Counted from the first letter of the stretch, positions 11,742 to 23,388 are shown. The stretch is 64,000 nt of DNA from Russula earlei (GCA_025769875.1 JAGFNK010000142.1:48646-112645); one strand, 5' to 3'. The notes: generated by a model not told the origin, from the letters alone. Made by a program: numbers and translations.

Positions 11742-12233
11742 CAGTGACCCAAAAAACCGTTCAAATGTTTTGTACATTTTCATTGTATTGACCATATCTA
11801 GAGAACCACTGCAGCTAATAATATGTAACTAGGTGTGTTTTCAAGCTCTACATCATAGCTTTGTAATGGTATACTTTATACAGCATAAGCATAATTATTT
11901 AGGAATATATAAGGTATTTTTGCTGGTGTACCCATTTGAACAGTTTTTTGGCCTTGGTAAGTGAATTCATTATTTCTCAGATTAAGATTCATATTCTTTC
12001 CCCAGAGGGCTAAAATCGAACATGGAGGTCATGTGACCTATGGATACACTGGAAGAAATACCTTATATCTTCTTACATAATTATGTTCATAGTATATATA
12101 GTATTTCATTACAAAGCTATGATGTAGAGCTTTAAAACAAGCCCACTAACATGTTATCAGCTGCAGTGGTTCTCTAGATATGGTTAATACAATAAAAATG
12201 TACAAAACATTTGAATGGTTTTTTGGGTCACTG
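11742..12233. mobile_element. Tc1/mariner-type MITE
   Basis: The 492-bp element has long imperfect terminal inverted repeats (about 85 bp) beginning CAGTGACCCAAAAAA. It is flanked by TA dinucleotides at 11740-11741 and 12234-12235, the usual Tc1/mariner target. It has no coding sequence. It sits inside the Gypsy-A LTR; the family-A solo LTR at 49593 lacks it and shows the empty site. Confidence 0.88.
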
Positions 12234-12410
12234 TATGTCGCTTCCTTGATTGGGAAAGTACTTATGACACCAAGATTGCTTCTAGGGAAGCACTTAATGC
12301 TTCCAGCACCGAGATCGTTTACATAGAAGCAACCTCGCTTCTACGAGCCATGTTTTGCTTCTATAGCACCAACCAGTACTACAGTAGTACAAACCTTATC
12401 CCTGTAAGGC

Positions 12411-12456
12411 TATATAAAGCCCCCAGTCGTAACAGTTGAGCCTTAAGCTCGACTTA
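12411..12456 (+). promoter_or_regulatory. Gypsy-A LTR promoter and predicted mRNA 5' end
   Basis: TATATAAA at 12411 is followed 34 bases later by AAGCTCGACTTA (12445-12456). This is the expected distance for transcription to start at or just before 12445. The 12-mer is the exact reverse complement of the sequence next to the LTR (13186-13197). Confidence 0.6.
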
Positions 12457-12604
12457 GTTTGCCAATCCCAAACAGTTGACTCCTACCCCGTCTGCAGAGC
12501 CCCTCTCATCTTGTTGCCATACTCCAGAAGGATCTAACACTCCTTCCCCTCCATGAGTATTGCTTGCTTGACTCAAGCATATCTGCATTGGTAGGATGCA
12601 TTCA

Positions 12605-13134
12605 TGTTAAGATCTGATAGATCTTAGTACCGACTCTTCTGGTGAAAGAGTTGCTTGATATAATTCAAGCACTAGACTTCGAACCCTTTGATATTATCTC
12701 AGGAAGATTGAATGTAGAAAAGAGAGGGGCCTCTTTCAGGTAGAGTCTGCACTATAGTTGTGTTTTAGATATGTTGACAAGATGATTGTCTTGTTAAAAG
12801 TGTAAGTCAAGCGTAAGGCTCGACTTCTTGGTACCACAGACTATTTATACGATATCTCAATAACTACTGATCCGATTCGTATGAAACTCGGAGTGTACAC
12901 AGCTGAGAACCAGTAGTATCCAAATACAGAAAGCGCAATTCAGAATGTTAGAAATGACTCACGCGTGAGTCATTCTTTCCTAGTATCTGTCATCAATCAG
13001 TAAGCAATGAGTAATCAAATCTGTAAGCAATCAGTAAGCGATCACTAAGCTAGATTAATAAGCAGACATATGAGTAATCACAGACGAGTCAGCAGAAATA
13101 GATGCCAGTCAGGAGAATCAAGAGAATCTTAACA
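12605..13134. mobile_element. Solo LTR, Copia-like (family F)
   Basis: The 530-bp unit starts TGTTAAGATC, ends ATCTTAACA and is flanked by the duplication ATTCA (12600-12604 and 13135-13139). The start resembles the Copia LTR at 18567-18973 (TGTTGAGATCTG when read on the minus strand), so a Copia origin is likely. The solo family-A LTR lacks it. Confidence 0.8.
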
Positions 13135-13185
13135 ATTCATAGATGCAACCATTGATCTTATTTAAGGCACTTTGGAGCCTTAACA

Positions 13186-13197
13186 TAAGTCGAGCTT
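13186..13197 (+). other. Gypsy-A primer-binding site, self-priming type
   Basis: TAAGTCGAGCTT directly follows the 5' LTR. It is fully complementary to 12445-12456, the predicted first bases of the mRNA. I see no match to a tRNA 3' end. Tf1 of fission yeast primes reverse transcription from its own mRNA 5' end in this way. Confidence 0.6.
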
Positions 13198-13470
13198 CTA
13201 TCACAGACATCGCTGTGAAAGCGAACCAGAATAGGCAGGAAGCCTAAAGACTAGGATCTAGTCATCATACGGTCAGCAACCTACGCTGAAGTAGTCAAGG
13301 GGGAGAATCTATACAGACCTCTCCACGTCAAGAAGAAGGTGTACTACGTGACTCTCGACGAGCAGCATGGTTGGACACATGCATACTTCTGTAAAGACCC
13401 CTACTGTCATTGGCATAGACAGTGGTAAGAGGGCAGACAAGTCCCGACTCCCTAGGAAAGGCAGTGGCAA

Positions 13471-15297
13471 GTGGACAAACTGGAAATCGAAGGAGAACAT
13501 AGCATACGCATAAAGTTCAACCAGAAATCAAAGCAAGGAACCAAATTTGGTTGGTTCAAAGCTAGAGAGAGGGACGATCTACCCTCAGGAGTCAAAGGAA
13601 CTGCCATCTGGTGTTGGGCAGACCAGGAAGGGCCTAACAGATACGAGGTCCGATACAAAGGAAGCTACCTTCCTTGTGAATACATCAATGATCAGTGGTA
13701 CTTTGTTGATTACCACAAAGGATGTCCCTACGCAGGAGAGGACGAAGACATCAACAAATATAAGGTCCTAGGTTTAGGAACCAAGACAGATCCTTATACT
13801 ACTCATTGGGAACCCAGAGACCCAGTAGTAGACGACCCAGCTCCATTGATACAAAAGTCATCAAGTGGAGAAACAGAACAGTCGGACCCTCCGACTACAG
13901 ATCAGAAAGCAGAAGCACCAGAAGTATTGGAGCTAGCTGAAAAACTAGAGCAGACAGTACACGTCTTGCCCATTGAACCAACAATAGTTGAAGAGCCAGA
14001 AGAATCAGTCAAAATGGCTACCATTGCAGCAACGCAGACAGCCACCATTGCCACCCAGACAGCAGGTGGAAGAGCAGGGCCCACCATTGTAGTAAACCCT
14101 GGAGGTGGTCCACCTGGAGCAGGAGGACCACCTGGAGGTGGAGGAGTCCCCTTCAGACCTGGAGGTCCACCAGTACCAGGAGGAGGCCCACCCAGAGGAG
14201 GCCCTCCAGCAGGGGGACCACCGGCAGCACCTCCTGTAGGACCAGGGGCGAATCTGGCACCTCAGCCGGCACCAGGCCCCCATGGGGGCAACAGATCTCT
14301 AAAAGGAGACCCTCCTGAAGTCTTCAAAGGAGACAGGAAAAAGATGAAGTACTTTGTCCAGGATTTCAATCTATGGAATCTACTCAACAGCGACAACCCG
14401 ACCATGACTATTCCAATGAAGCGAGTAGCCCTAGCTCTCACCTACATCAAAGGTTGGAAAGTACATGAATGGGTGGTCAATCAAACGAACCTGGTAGAAG
14501 CAAAAAGAAATGGGGACCCGCCATCTCCTTATGCACCAGTGCAGCTAGATCCAACTGACATGCTCTTTTGGACTGAATTTGTGGATGATTTCTTCAGAGA
14601 ATTCAAAGACACCACAGAGCCTGAAGACGCTTTCATGGAGCTACAACAATTGTCCATGTCTAAAGCAGCATCGCTGGATGACTATACCAGCAAATTCCTT
14701 GTTCTGCTCAGTAAAGCAGGATGGGACCAGAATTCACCAGGAGCAGTAGAAGCCTACAAGGCTGGCCTAATCACCTGGCTGGTGCGACAAATCTACAATC
14801 GACCAGTCAGAGACATACCTGCCATCAATGATCTATGAGCATGGATCAATGCTGCTAGGGAAGAACAGGCCAGAGACCAGCTCATGAAAGCCAATATTGG
14901 ATCTGGAGGTGGATCGTTGACCACCAGGGAAAATCGCATGAAATCCCTACAGGTTGGGAAAAGGCAAAACCAAAGAGATCCGAATGCAATGGAAGTGGAC
15001 TCAGTATCCACTGATGCAGCAAGGAACAAGCGATGTCCTCCCCTGACAGAGGAAAAGAAGAAACTGCTAGCAGAAGGGAAATGCTTTATCTGCAAGAAAG
15101 CAGGACATATCAGTCGGAACTGTCCTGACAAGGACAGAGTCAAGAAGAAATCAAGTAACCCAAGGGACAAAGGGAAAGCTCGAGCTCTGGAAACAGCGAA
15201 GGAGGACGACTCAGGGGACAGTGGAAATGAAAGCACTGTCTCTGGGCAATCTACATCTCCTCCTCCTACCTATAACAAGAGCTCCTCCTCAGCATAA
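13471..15297 (+). pseudogene. Gypsy-A gag with extra N-terminal domain
   Basis: The frame begins near 13471. The first ~130 residues form a Trp/Tyr-rich globular-looking part that is not a usual Gag. A Pro/Gly-rich linker (14090-14290) follows, then the retrotransposon Gag domain (about 14320-14830, with KYFVQDFNLWN and LDDYTSKFLVLLSKAGW), and a zinc knuckle CFICKKAGHISRNC at 15082-15123. A TGA at 14836-14838 splits the reading in the same frame, at a likely former arginine. Protease and pol continue in the +1 frame from a short overlap (15221-15297), so frameshifting or a decay indel lies between them. Confidence 0.8.
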
Positions 15298-16984
15298 AGA
15301 AGATGTCCACCAAACAGAAGGAGGACTTGTTGGAAGAACTGATGGAACAGGGTTTTTAGGAACACCTAAGTCAATGGCCTGGCTTAGGAAGAATAGTGTG
15401 TTGCAAGTGTACATTAGAAGACTGAATGCTATGAATATTCCATTCACTTTCGTCACTGCACACACAACGGCCGAGGAATCTGCTCTACTGGACAGTGGAG
15501 CAACAGAGAACTTCATCGATCACTCAGCTTGGAAAAGACTGAAGATTGGGAAACAAGAACTACATGAACCCATGGTAGTACAAAACGTCGACGGAACCCA
15601 GAATAAGCAAGGGGAACTCACTCATTACTGCTGGCTTCACGTCCGATACAAGGAGAAGGAGAGCCTGCAAAGGTTCTATCTCACAGATTTAGGAATGGAT
15701 TGGGTCATCCTGGGATATCCCTTCCTATATGAATTTGACCCCACCATCAACTGGAAGAAAGGACAGCTGATGGAAGGAACGGTACAGATTGAGACTGCTC
15801 GATACAAGTACCTGGATCTCTATGTCGCAAAACTCCAAAAGCGAGCAAGAGATGAGAACCGACAATTGAAGAAGGGGGAAGCCATTTACCTATGAAAGAC
15901 AACTATTGCTCAGAAGTGGGCCCAGCAGTCGATTAAACCACAGGAAGGAGAGGATCCCCTTGCCAATGTTCCAAAGCAATTCCACCGCTTTGCAGATGTC
16001 TTCTCAGAAGAAAAGTCCCAGAGGTTCCCACCACCAAGGGAACCAGACATGCAGATAGAGCTGTTACCTGACGCACCAAAGGAACTAAACTGCAAAGTGT
16101 ACCCCCTAACACGAGATGAGCGAGAATACCTCAAGAAATTCCTAGCTGACGAAGTAGAGAAGCAATACATCACTCCAGGTCCATCCAGCTACACATCTCC
16201 AGTGTTCTTCATTGGCAAGAAGGACAGCAAGGAGAAAAGGATCATTGTAGACTATCGACGACTAAATCAGTGGACCAGACGAGACAATGAACCTTTACCA
16301 CATCTGGAACAAGAGGTGGAAAGACTCCGAGGGAAAAAGGTCTTCTCCAAATTCGATATACAATGGGGATACAATAATGTGTGACTGGCAGAAGGAGATC
16401 GCTGGAAAGCAGCCTTCAAGAAGCCATATGGAACCTACCTGCCCAACGTCATGTATTTTTGGCTCAAGAACGCACCAGCCTTCTTTACTAGGCTGATGAG
16501 AAGAGACTTCAGTGACTGGCTGGACCGATGGGCAGAATACACGGTCAACTATTTGGATGACTTTGGAATTGCCATGGGGGACAGTCCTGAACAACTAGAA
16601 ATCCATGAGCAATGTGTCAACGAACTACTCACGCTGATGCAGAAGAAGTCATACTTCCTGAAACCCCAGAAGTGCCAGTTCATGGTGCGAAAACTAACCA
16701 TGTTAGGATGGGACATAGACGAAGGGAAGATGAAGATTGAAGCCTCCAAAGTCTGAGGAATCACAGACTGGCCTCGGGAAATCAAGGATGTACACGAAGT
16801 GTGCAAAGTCATGGGAGTCCTCAGTTACAATAGGGCTTTCATTCAAGGATTCAGTCAGATTGCTCGACCCATTCTTGCCTTGACAAAGAAAGGGGTGCCA
16901 TTTGAATGGACCCAAGAATCGCTTAGGCGAAGCCAGGAAAGGAAGTCGCGTCTGTTTGCCGAGTTCACACCTGGGGCAAGGTGA
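15221..16984 (+). pseudogene. Gypsy-A protease and reverse transcriptase
   Basis: The aspartic protease has LLDSGATENFIDHSAW (15485-15532). The reverse transcriptase follows, with SPVFFIGKKDS (about 16200), VFSKFDIQWGYNNV (about 16340), the catalytic YLDD (16549-16560) and a thumb/connection region up to FEWTQE (16916). TGA codons at 15893, 16382 and 16754 interrupt one otherwise continuous frame, and related elements have arginine at the positions I can place. Pol is then cut by the Copia fragment and resumes at 18974. Confidence 0.85.
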
Positions 16985-18325
16985 CTGATCGCGATCCGCT
17001 GAACTAAGCGAGATTCCCTTGACGGAATGAGCGTATTTGATTAGCGCGCGTGAGGACATATGTCCCATGCGCTGATGCCAGATGTTAAGTGGTAGCACCC
17101 CCGCCTGCGCATGTAGGGCCAGAGATGAAAAATCAATATAGAATAGGTTATTCTCCAGGTATCCTTGCGCGACTGTCCGATCTTTGTAGTAGATTTGGCA
17201 CGCGTTCTGGGTAAAAGTGATATGTCCCCCCCTTCGGAGCAACGCGCTGACTAAGTAGCGTGCGTCGGCTTCCGGAACATGCATGACATCGGTGAGGGTT
17301 AATGGAAACTTCCCAATGCCTCCAGATGGTAGGACGGATACAGATCCGGTCCCAATCTGCTTGATGATAGCGTGACCACCGAGGTTAACTGATCCGGTGG
17401 CCGGAGCGTAAGTGATGAAGTCGGTCCGGAACGGACTGATGTGATGGGTGGCTCCTGAGTCAATCATCCAGCGCGATCTAGTCGCCGAGTAAAGGGAAAT
17501 GCGAATGTCATTTTCATCATCCGAGATCTCCGTAATTGTAGCAGTAGTCTCTACTATGTGCGCGTTGACCTTTCTGTTAGTGTCCGCGCCAGACTCCCTC
17601 TTTTTCTGCGCCTTCTCCTCCTCATCCTTTTTCTTCTTCCGGCACTCAAGACTCTTGTGACCAGCTTTGTTGCAATAATAACATTTTATTTTGTTTTTAT
17701 CGCTCTGTTTCTTGACCGGAGCAATTTTGTTAAGGGAAGCGGAGGAGCCGGCCCGACAACTCTCTTCATTGAGAATGTGTTCCTGAATGGCTTTCGGGGA
17801 AAGCTTGTTTGGAAGATTAGAGCCGAGGATAGCATGCATAAGACCAGAGTAAGAGCTGGGAAGTGACTGAATTAGAGTGAGACTGAATTGGAGATCGGTG
17901 ACGGGCATGTCATTGTTCTGAAGGTTGATCCTAGTATCATTCAATTTCTGTAGTTGTGGGAACATAGGGCTGGTGTCATCTAGATCAAAACGCGTGAAGG
18001 CGGTCCAAGAGTTATGTAGGGACATAGATCCAACGCCGATGCAAGTAGTCTTAAGTTGTTCCCACTTGAGTTTACAGGTGTCGAACTTGGTGTTATCGCT
18101 TATCTCTGCGTATATATCTTTCTGGAGATGGAGCTGGAAGACGCCTAACAGTATGTCTTCTTCAACGTCCCAATTGCTATCTCCAGAGGGTTTTGTATCG
18201 ATAAGATGACACCGGAAACCATTCATTCGGGTAATGGCCTCGAAGCGAAATGACCAAGTAGTCCAATTTGATGAATCTAAGATCTCCAGGGGCGTTCCCG
18301 AGGGGATAGTGAATGTGGGTGCCAT
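16925..18325 (-). pseudogene. Copia gag-pol, N-terminal part
   Basis: One open minus-strand frame from ATG at 18325 has a UBN2-type Gag region (LEILDSSNWTTWSFRFEAI), a zinc knuckle CYYCNKAGHKSLEC, an aspartic protease motif MIDSGATHHISPF (about 17470) and a GAG-pre-integrase zinc motif with WHQRMGHMSSRAL and CPRCELGKQTRLPF. The frame then runs into Gypsy sequence, so the last ~75 residues are chimeric. The surviving coding part has no stop, unlike the host Gypsy, which suggests a younger insertion. It has no reverse transcriptase and cannot move alone. Confidence 0.82.
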
Positions 18326-18566
18326 ATGATGTAATGAGGTGAATTGCCAATCCGGACCAGCGGAGCAATTGTAGCCAGATCAATTAGAGATCAAATCAGT
18401 ATCTTTGACGCGTGATGTAACTGCGCGCGCATCAATCCTTTGGTTCCAGGGGCCAAGGGAGTAAGATGTCGTCTGATAACAGAGGTTTGTGGGGAAGGGA
18501 GGTATTATAGGAATAAACATGTGTGGTGATCTCTGTGGATTTTAGATATGGGCAGGGCCCATAACC

Positions 18567-18973
18567 TGTTGAAAATAGACGCAGTATGTGTGATTAGATA
18601 GCAGCAGATGATAAGATCGCAGGCAGATCTATCAGACAATAGTTCAGTTTGGTTGACACAAAACTGATATAAATAATGTACCTATCAGACAATAGCTACA
18701 AGGCGTCGTTAGTACTGTGAGATAAGATGTCATAGTGTAAATACTCACTTCAGTTTGGTTGACACAAAACTGAAGTGATCTACATACTTTGTGGTGTTCT
18801 TAAGTACCTGAGACCGCCACTAGATGCAGTACAGTTAACTACCATCACGGATCACTAAGTAAGTCCGAGGATCAGTTGTAAGTAGCTACCGATTGTTCTA
18901 AATCACTCTATCAATGTAACTAACGCGTGCTGCAGCGTATGAGCTGAGACTCTGGGCAGTGCAGATCTCAACA
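18567..18973 (-). repeat. Copia LTR (5' LTR of the truncated element)
   Basis: Read on the minus strand it starts TGTTGAGATCTGC and ends TTTTCAACA (407 bp). It is followed by GGTTATGGGCCC, which looks like the primer site of a Copia element. It contains repeated CAGTTTGGTTGACACAAAACTG palindrome-like units around 18645-18775. Confidence 0.7.
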
Positions 18974-21314
18974 TGCTCTGGAATGACTTATCCAGATAGT
19001 ATCTTCTGACCGTGTCCTGCTCCATCCTGATGAGGAGTGACCCTTTGGACTGGAAGTAGATGCATCCAATTATGCCATTGGAGCAGTATTATTCCAGAAG
19101 GACGAACAAGGAAAGAGGAGGCCAATAGGTTACTTCTCAGCAGCCTTGAAACAAGCAGAAAAGAACTACGACATATGGGACAAAGAGTTCTTAGCCATGG
19201 TGCGAGCCTTGAAACACTGGCGACACCTGCTCATGGGAGCAAAGCATAAGGTGGTGGTCTATACAGACCATGCGAACCTGTTGCATTACCGACACCCTCA
19301 GCGAATAAATGGTCGAGTGGCAAGATACATTACCTTCTTGGCAGATTTTGACTTAGAATTGAAACGTCAGGCGGGGGCAAGGAATAAAGCAGATGCCCTG
19401 TCAAGGAGACCTGACCTTGACGATGGACAAGGGGATAAAGAAGAAGTGGTCGCGCTACCTGACCATCTTTTTATTTGAGTAATGCACACTACTGCATTGG
19501 AAGAATGGATAAAGAACCAACAAGGGGAAGAAAGACACTGATTAAAGTTACTTGATTGGGTACAGAGACACCGACTGGAGAAGCAACATAACTTATGGTG
19601 GAAGAATGAAGCCTTGGTGGTTACAGGCGACAAAGGAACCCACAGGACGTTACTGGAACAGTATCATGACAGTCCCACAGCAGGACACCCAGGAAAAGCT
19701 AAAACATTACTGGGAATAATGTGATACTACTGGTGGCCCACCATAAGATGCTTTGTCGACCGATATGTGGAAGGATGTGCAATTTGCCAAAGTAACAAGT
19801 CAAACACTCATCCAAATCGACCTCCCTTGTATCCCATTCCACCGGAAGAAGGGGCTACTCCCTTCTCGACTGTCAGCATGGACTTTGTGGTCAAATTGCC
19901 GAAGTCGAAGGGATGCGACAGTATATTGACTGTCACTGACCACGATTGTACTAAAGGCGTCATCTTGCTTCCTTGCAAAGAAGAAATGGACGCAGAAGAG
20001 CTAGCACAGCTCTACAAGGACAGAATATTCCCATTTGTGGGAGTACCAAGCAAGATCATATCTGATCGAGATAAACTAATAAGTTCCAAGTTCATTAGGG
20101 AACTTTGTGACCAGCTGCATATCAAACAGAATATCAGCACTGCCTACCATCCCCAGACAGATGGACAATCAGAAAGAACAAATCAGACGATGGAAACATC
20201 GTTAAGAATCTTTTGCAACCACCAACAAGATCATTGGGTGGATTGGCTGCCTCTGGTGCAATACATGATGAATTCTAACATTTCAGAGACAACCAGACAA
20301 TCCCCTTTCTTCTTATGGATGGGCTTTAGGCCCAAGGCACACCAGCCAAATCGGGGAAGCAAGATACCAAGAATAGACAATTGGAAAGTCCAGATCCAGG
20401 AAGTGAGATCACAGGCACAAGAAGCGATGAAGATCACTTCCCTAATGTGGAAGCGAAGAAGTAGTTTCCAACCTTATCAGAAAGGAGAAAGGGTATGGCT
20501 TGACAGCACCAACCTAAAAACGACACATCCTACAGTGAAACTACGCCCAAAACAATATGGGCCCTTTGAAATCACGGAGGTGATTAGTCCGGTGACATAC
20601 AGATTGGATCTCCCTAGCCGCTGGAGGATCCATAACGCGTTTCATGCCTCCTTATTGACACCTTACAAGGAAACCGAGGAGCATGGGGCCAACTACACCA
20701 ATCCAGAAGCAGAATTGGTGGAAGGAGAAGAGGAATATGAAGTAGCAACAATTTTAGGTTCGAGACAAACTGGAAGGAGGAAACAACTGGAGTATCAAGT
20801 CCGGTGGGAAGGGTACTCCGAAGCCCATGACTCTTGGGAGCCAGTAGAGAACATCAAAGCATCTAGACTAATAGAGGAATATCACAGAAAGAACCCCATG
20901 GCCATATGGGTTATAAAAGTCCAGCAAAAGATGCCCTCTACTTCCTCATCCCGATATCGTCACTCACAAATGTCCCAAACTCCCACTAATGAAATCGTTC
21001 CCCAATCCAACCTCTCTGGTGTAGAGGGGCCACTTGAAATCACCACTCCCGATGCTTCCCTCCTCACCTTCTTCCAAGGAATGGATGAACATAACACTGG
21101 AGAAGGAGAAGCAGATATGCGTCCTCTCGAATTTGGACCCCCTGCTGACCAAGTCAACATTCAGCCTGGGGATTGGGATGTGACATCCCCCACCAGCACT
21201 CTTGCCCAGGATGCCCACCCTGGAGAGCCTTGGGTACAATGGGACGCTGACAGACACCACACAGGGATTGACATCCCTGATGGCATGACTTGGGGCAACA
21301 AACCAGCCAGGTAA
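18974..21314 (+). pseudogene. Gypsy-A RNase H, integrase and chromodomain
   Basis: The reading resumes with the RNase H part (LEVDASNYAIGAVLFQKD, then YTDHANLLHYRHPQ) and ends that domain at NKADALSRRPDL. The integrase has an HHCC-type zinc part (ending CAICQSNKSNTHP), a DDE core with SMDFVVKLP, TVTDHDCTK and STAYHPQTDGQSERTNQ (about 20137-20190), and the GPFEITE region. A chromodomain (about 20735-20890, EYQVRWEGYSEAHDSWEPVE) follows, then a 135-residue tail. TGA codons interrupt at 18984, 19038, 19476 and 19722. The chromodomain places the element among chromoviruses. Confidence 0.85.
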
Positions 21315-21560
21315 AACGCTCGATACTACTGCACAGATGGCCAAATCCTTGAATATGAGGTATAGTCTACCGGAGGAGCTTCCGAGTTCTCGAGCCCAAG
21401 AAATCGAATTGTTTGATCTATGCATGGGAGGAGGACATAAAGATCAGGAAGTGCTGCAAAAAATGGGAGCACTGTGGTGGAAGAGAACAGAAAGCCAGTC
21501 GAAGGCGTTGGTGGATAGGGAGCGTTGTCCCGGACGAGAGACTAGACGAGTGTAATCGGA
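21315..21560 (+). other. Gypsy-A 3' non-coding remnant
   Basis: This purine-rich sequence follows the integrase tail. No family-A LTR start is found, so the element is broken here. The boundary is uncertain. Confidence 0.4.
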
Positions 21561-23386
21561 TCCAAGCAACCGCCGTACCTCTCCCACTATGACACCATGT
21601 GACCTTCGGGAAACCGGCCCGGCCCGGTTCATGAATTTCATAGACCGGCTGTTTGCAGTTGCCCCACGGTCACTGGACCAGTTCAGACCAGTTTATTATC
21701 TATGTGCTCTGCAGTTGTGACTATGTTCCTTCCGTTGCTGAATCTCTGTACGGGTACGGGATCCGTGTCCGAGGACGATCGAGTGTGTGACACGTCCTTG
21801 TCCAAGTCTGAGCCTTGCGGCGTGTCGAAGGTGTTGAACGCGGGTGTGGTGTGTCGAAGCAGGGAGGGGATGAGGCGTGCTCGCGGCGTGTCGAATGCGT
21901 CGTCGCGCCTCGTGGTGTTGCCAAGCGTCGGCCGTGTTGCTGCTGTTGCTGCTGTTGTCTATGCGGAGGCGATGGCGGCAAGAGCGAGGGCGGTGGTGAG
22001 AGAGGGTGGCAGCGCCGGAGGGCGAGGGTCGTGGGAGATGGAGGCGACGGAGAAGAGGGTGAGGGCGGTGGCGAGATGGCGGGGTCGTCTCTACAGCAGT
22101 TGGCGGTGGGACGTGTTGACGATAGCGCGCGAGTGGGTGACGAGACAAGAGGTGGTGGACAGCGTGGTTCGCCTTGCGAACGCTTGCCGTAGCTGTTGAG
22201 CTAGAGAGTGTGTGATCAGTGTCCAAAAACAAGACGTGAACGGGTCTCGGGTAATCATCTCACGGCCGCGGCGACGAGGTCTTCGCCACTGCAGGTGGTG
22301 GCAGCACACGTGGATGAGGGCGTACGTGTGGGCGGGGATGCGATGGAAGGGGAGGTGTTGTGCGGCGTGGTGGCAGGGTCTGATGTTCTTTCTGCGAGGC
22401 GGCGTTGTGACATCTGCTCTTCTGAGGCGGCGGCGTGCTCTTCGTTTTCCAGTTATTTGTGCGTTCTTTCTCGGCGGTGCGAGGCGGTATAACGGCTAGC
22501 GACGGAAGTGAGAGGGCGGCGTGGTCAGGAAGCAGAGCGGTGGCTGGGACTACACCCAGAACGGCAGCGGACGAGGCTGAGGGCGTGGTAGCGATGGCTG
22601 ATTGAGCTGGGCTTGAGGCGGCGGGCGGCGCTAAGACGTCGGTGGGCGAGGCTGAGGCTACGGGTGCGGCGGTGCGCGAGACGACGACTGGGGCGGCGAC
22701 GGAAGACGTAGAGGCGGTTGGCAATGCGGGGGCTGAGACTGGCAGCGCGGAGGCTGTGGCTGACGCGGGCGGAGAGGAGACGAGTGAGGGCACGGCGGCG
22801 GACGAGACTGGGGCGGCGACGGGAGACGTAGAGGCGGTGGCTGGCAATGCCAGTGATACGTATAGTTGAGGGTTGGATAGAGGTATAGGGCCCGAGTGCG
22901 CGAGCCACAGGGCACACGTGGGTAAGCGAATGGGAGACAACTGACATACTGAGTGGTGGTGTAAAAATTAAAACAAAGTAGCCACAGAAACGAAAACGAA
23001 ATACCACACATGCAAATCCATTCCAGCTGAGTCAGGAATGTGGCTTGCTATGGGTAATGAGGTGGAGGCTTGTCCAGGGAGGTAGTCATGTTGGCCATGG
23101 AGAGAGGTTTAGTGGGAAGGAGAGGGAGGAGAGGATGAGAGAGCGTGTGTGAACGAAACAAACGCACCCGCGGATACCGCTGACACCGGTTGCCATCGGT
23201 CCGGTCTGGTTCGATCCGCGGTCCATTTTCGGTCCAATGGCAATGGACCGGACTTTTTTTTTTTTTTTCAGCAGGTCCTCACTTATCGGCCCACATTTGT
23301 CACATGACCACATCTTTGTAAGCTACTATATATGGAAATGTCGTAGTGGGGGGGGAGAGGGGTCAGAGCTGATCCAAGCAGGCAAA
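21561..23386. other. GC-rich intergenic region with no firm gene
   Basis: 21600-22940 is GC-rich with Ala/Ser/Pro- or Gly/Arg-biased readings on both strands. The longest, minus strand 22940-22260, is Ala/Ser/Pro repeats and looks compositional. GGCCCGG and CCGGTCTGGTTCG motifs at 21615 and 23195 hint at another TE with subterminal repeats, but I find no matching ends. A run of 15 T lies at about 23255. Confidence 0.4.
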
Positions 23387-23388
23387 TT

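Larger units (their letters stand above)
11536..13185 (+). mobile_element. Gypsy-A 5' LTR (family A), with two nested insertions
   Basis: It runs from TGTTACCGAG to GCCTTAACA. Subtracting the MITE (492 + 2) and the solo LTR (530 + 5) leaves 621 bp. The solo family-A LTR at 49593 is 588 bp, and the 33-bp difference is accounted for by one extra segment near 12255-12290. A TATA box, TATATAAA, lies at 12411-12418. Confidence 0.9.
16917..18973 (-). mobile_element. Truncated Copia element inside Gypsy-A pol
   Basis: On the minus strand, an LTR (18567-18973) is followed by a leader and a gag-protease-integrase N-terminal reading that stops at about 16920, where Gypsy-A pol begins. The integrase core, reverse transcriptase and 3' LTR are missing. 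The right junction is exact: Gypsy-A resumes at 18974 in the expected protein context. The left junction is approximate. Confidence 0.8.
11536..21560 (+). mobile_element. Gypsy-A chromovirus, 3' LTR lost
   Basis: This is a Ty3/Gypsy element in the order 5' LTR, primer site, gag with CCHC knuckle, protease, reverse transcriptase, RNase H, integrase and chromodomain. It is interrupted by a MITE and a solo LTR in the 5' LTR and by a Copia fragment in pol. No copy of its LTR (compare 49593-50180) follows integrase, so the 3' end is deleted and the right boundary near 21560 is approximate. Many in-frame TGA codons make it inactive. Confidence 0.85.

Noticed and set aside
14830..19730. Possible use of TGA as a sense codon in Gypsy elements
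   Set aside because: The TGA codons coincide with expected Arg (CGA), not one constant amino acid such as Trp or Sec. Host genes in the window use TGA/TAA/TAG normally, and the elements are otherwise decayed. CpG decay explains it better.
22260..22940. A 226-residue Ala/Ser/Pro-rich protein on the minus strand
   Set aside because: Overlapping long readings exist on both strands and in several frames of this GC-rich block, with repetitive composition and no domain, so it is probably compositional.
21600..23260. Another hAT-like element suggested by GGCCCGG/CCGGTC motifs at both sides
   Set aside because: No matching terminal repeats or 8-bp duplication could be found.
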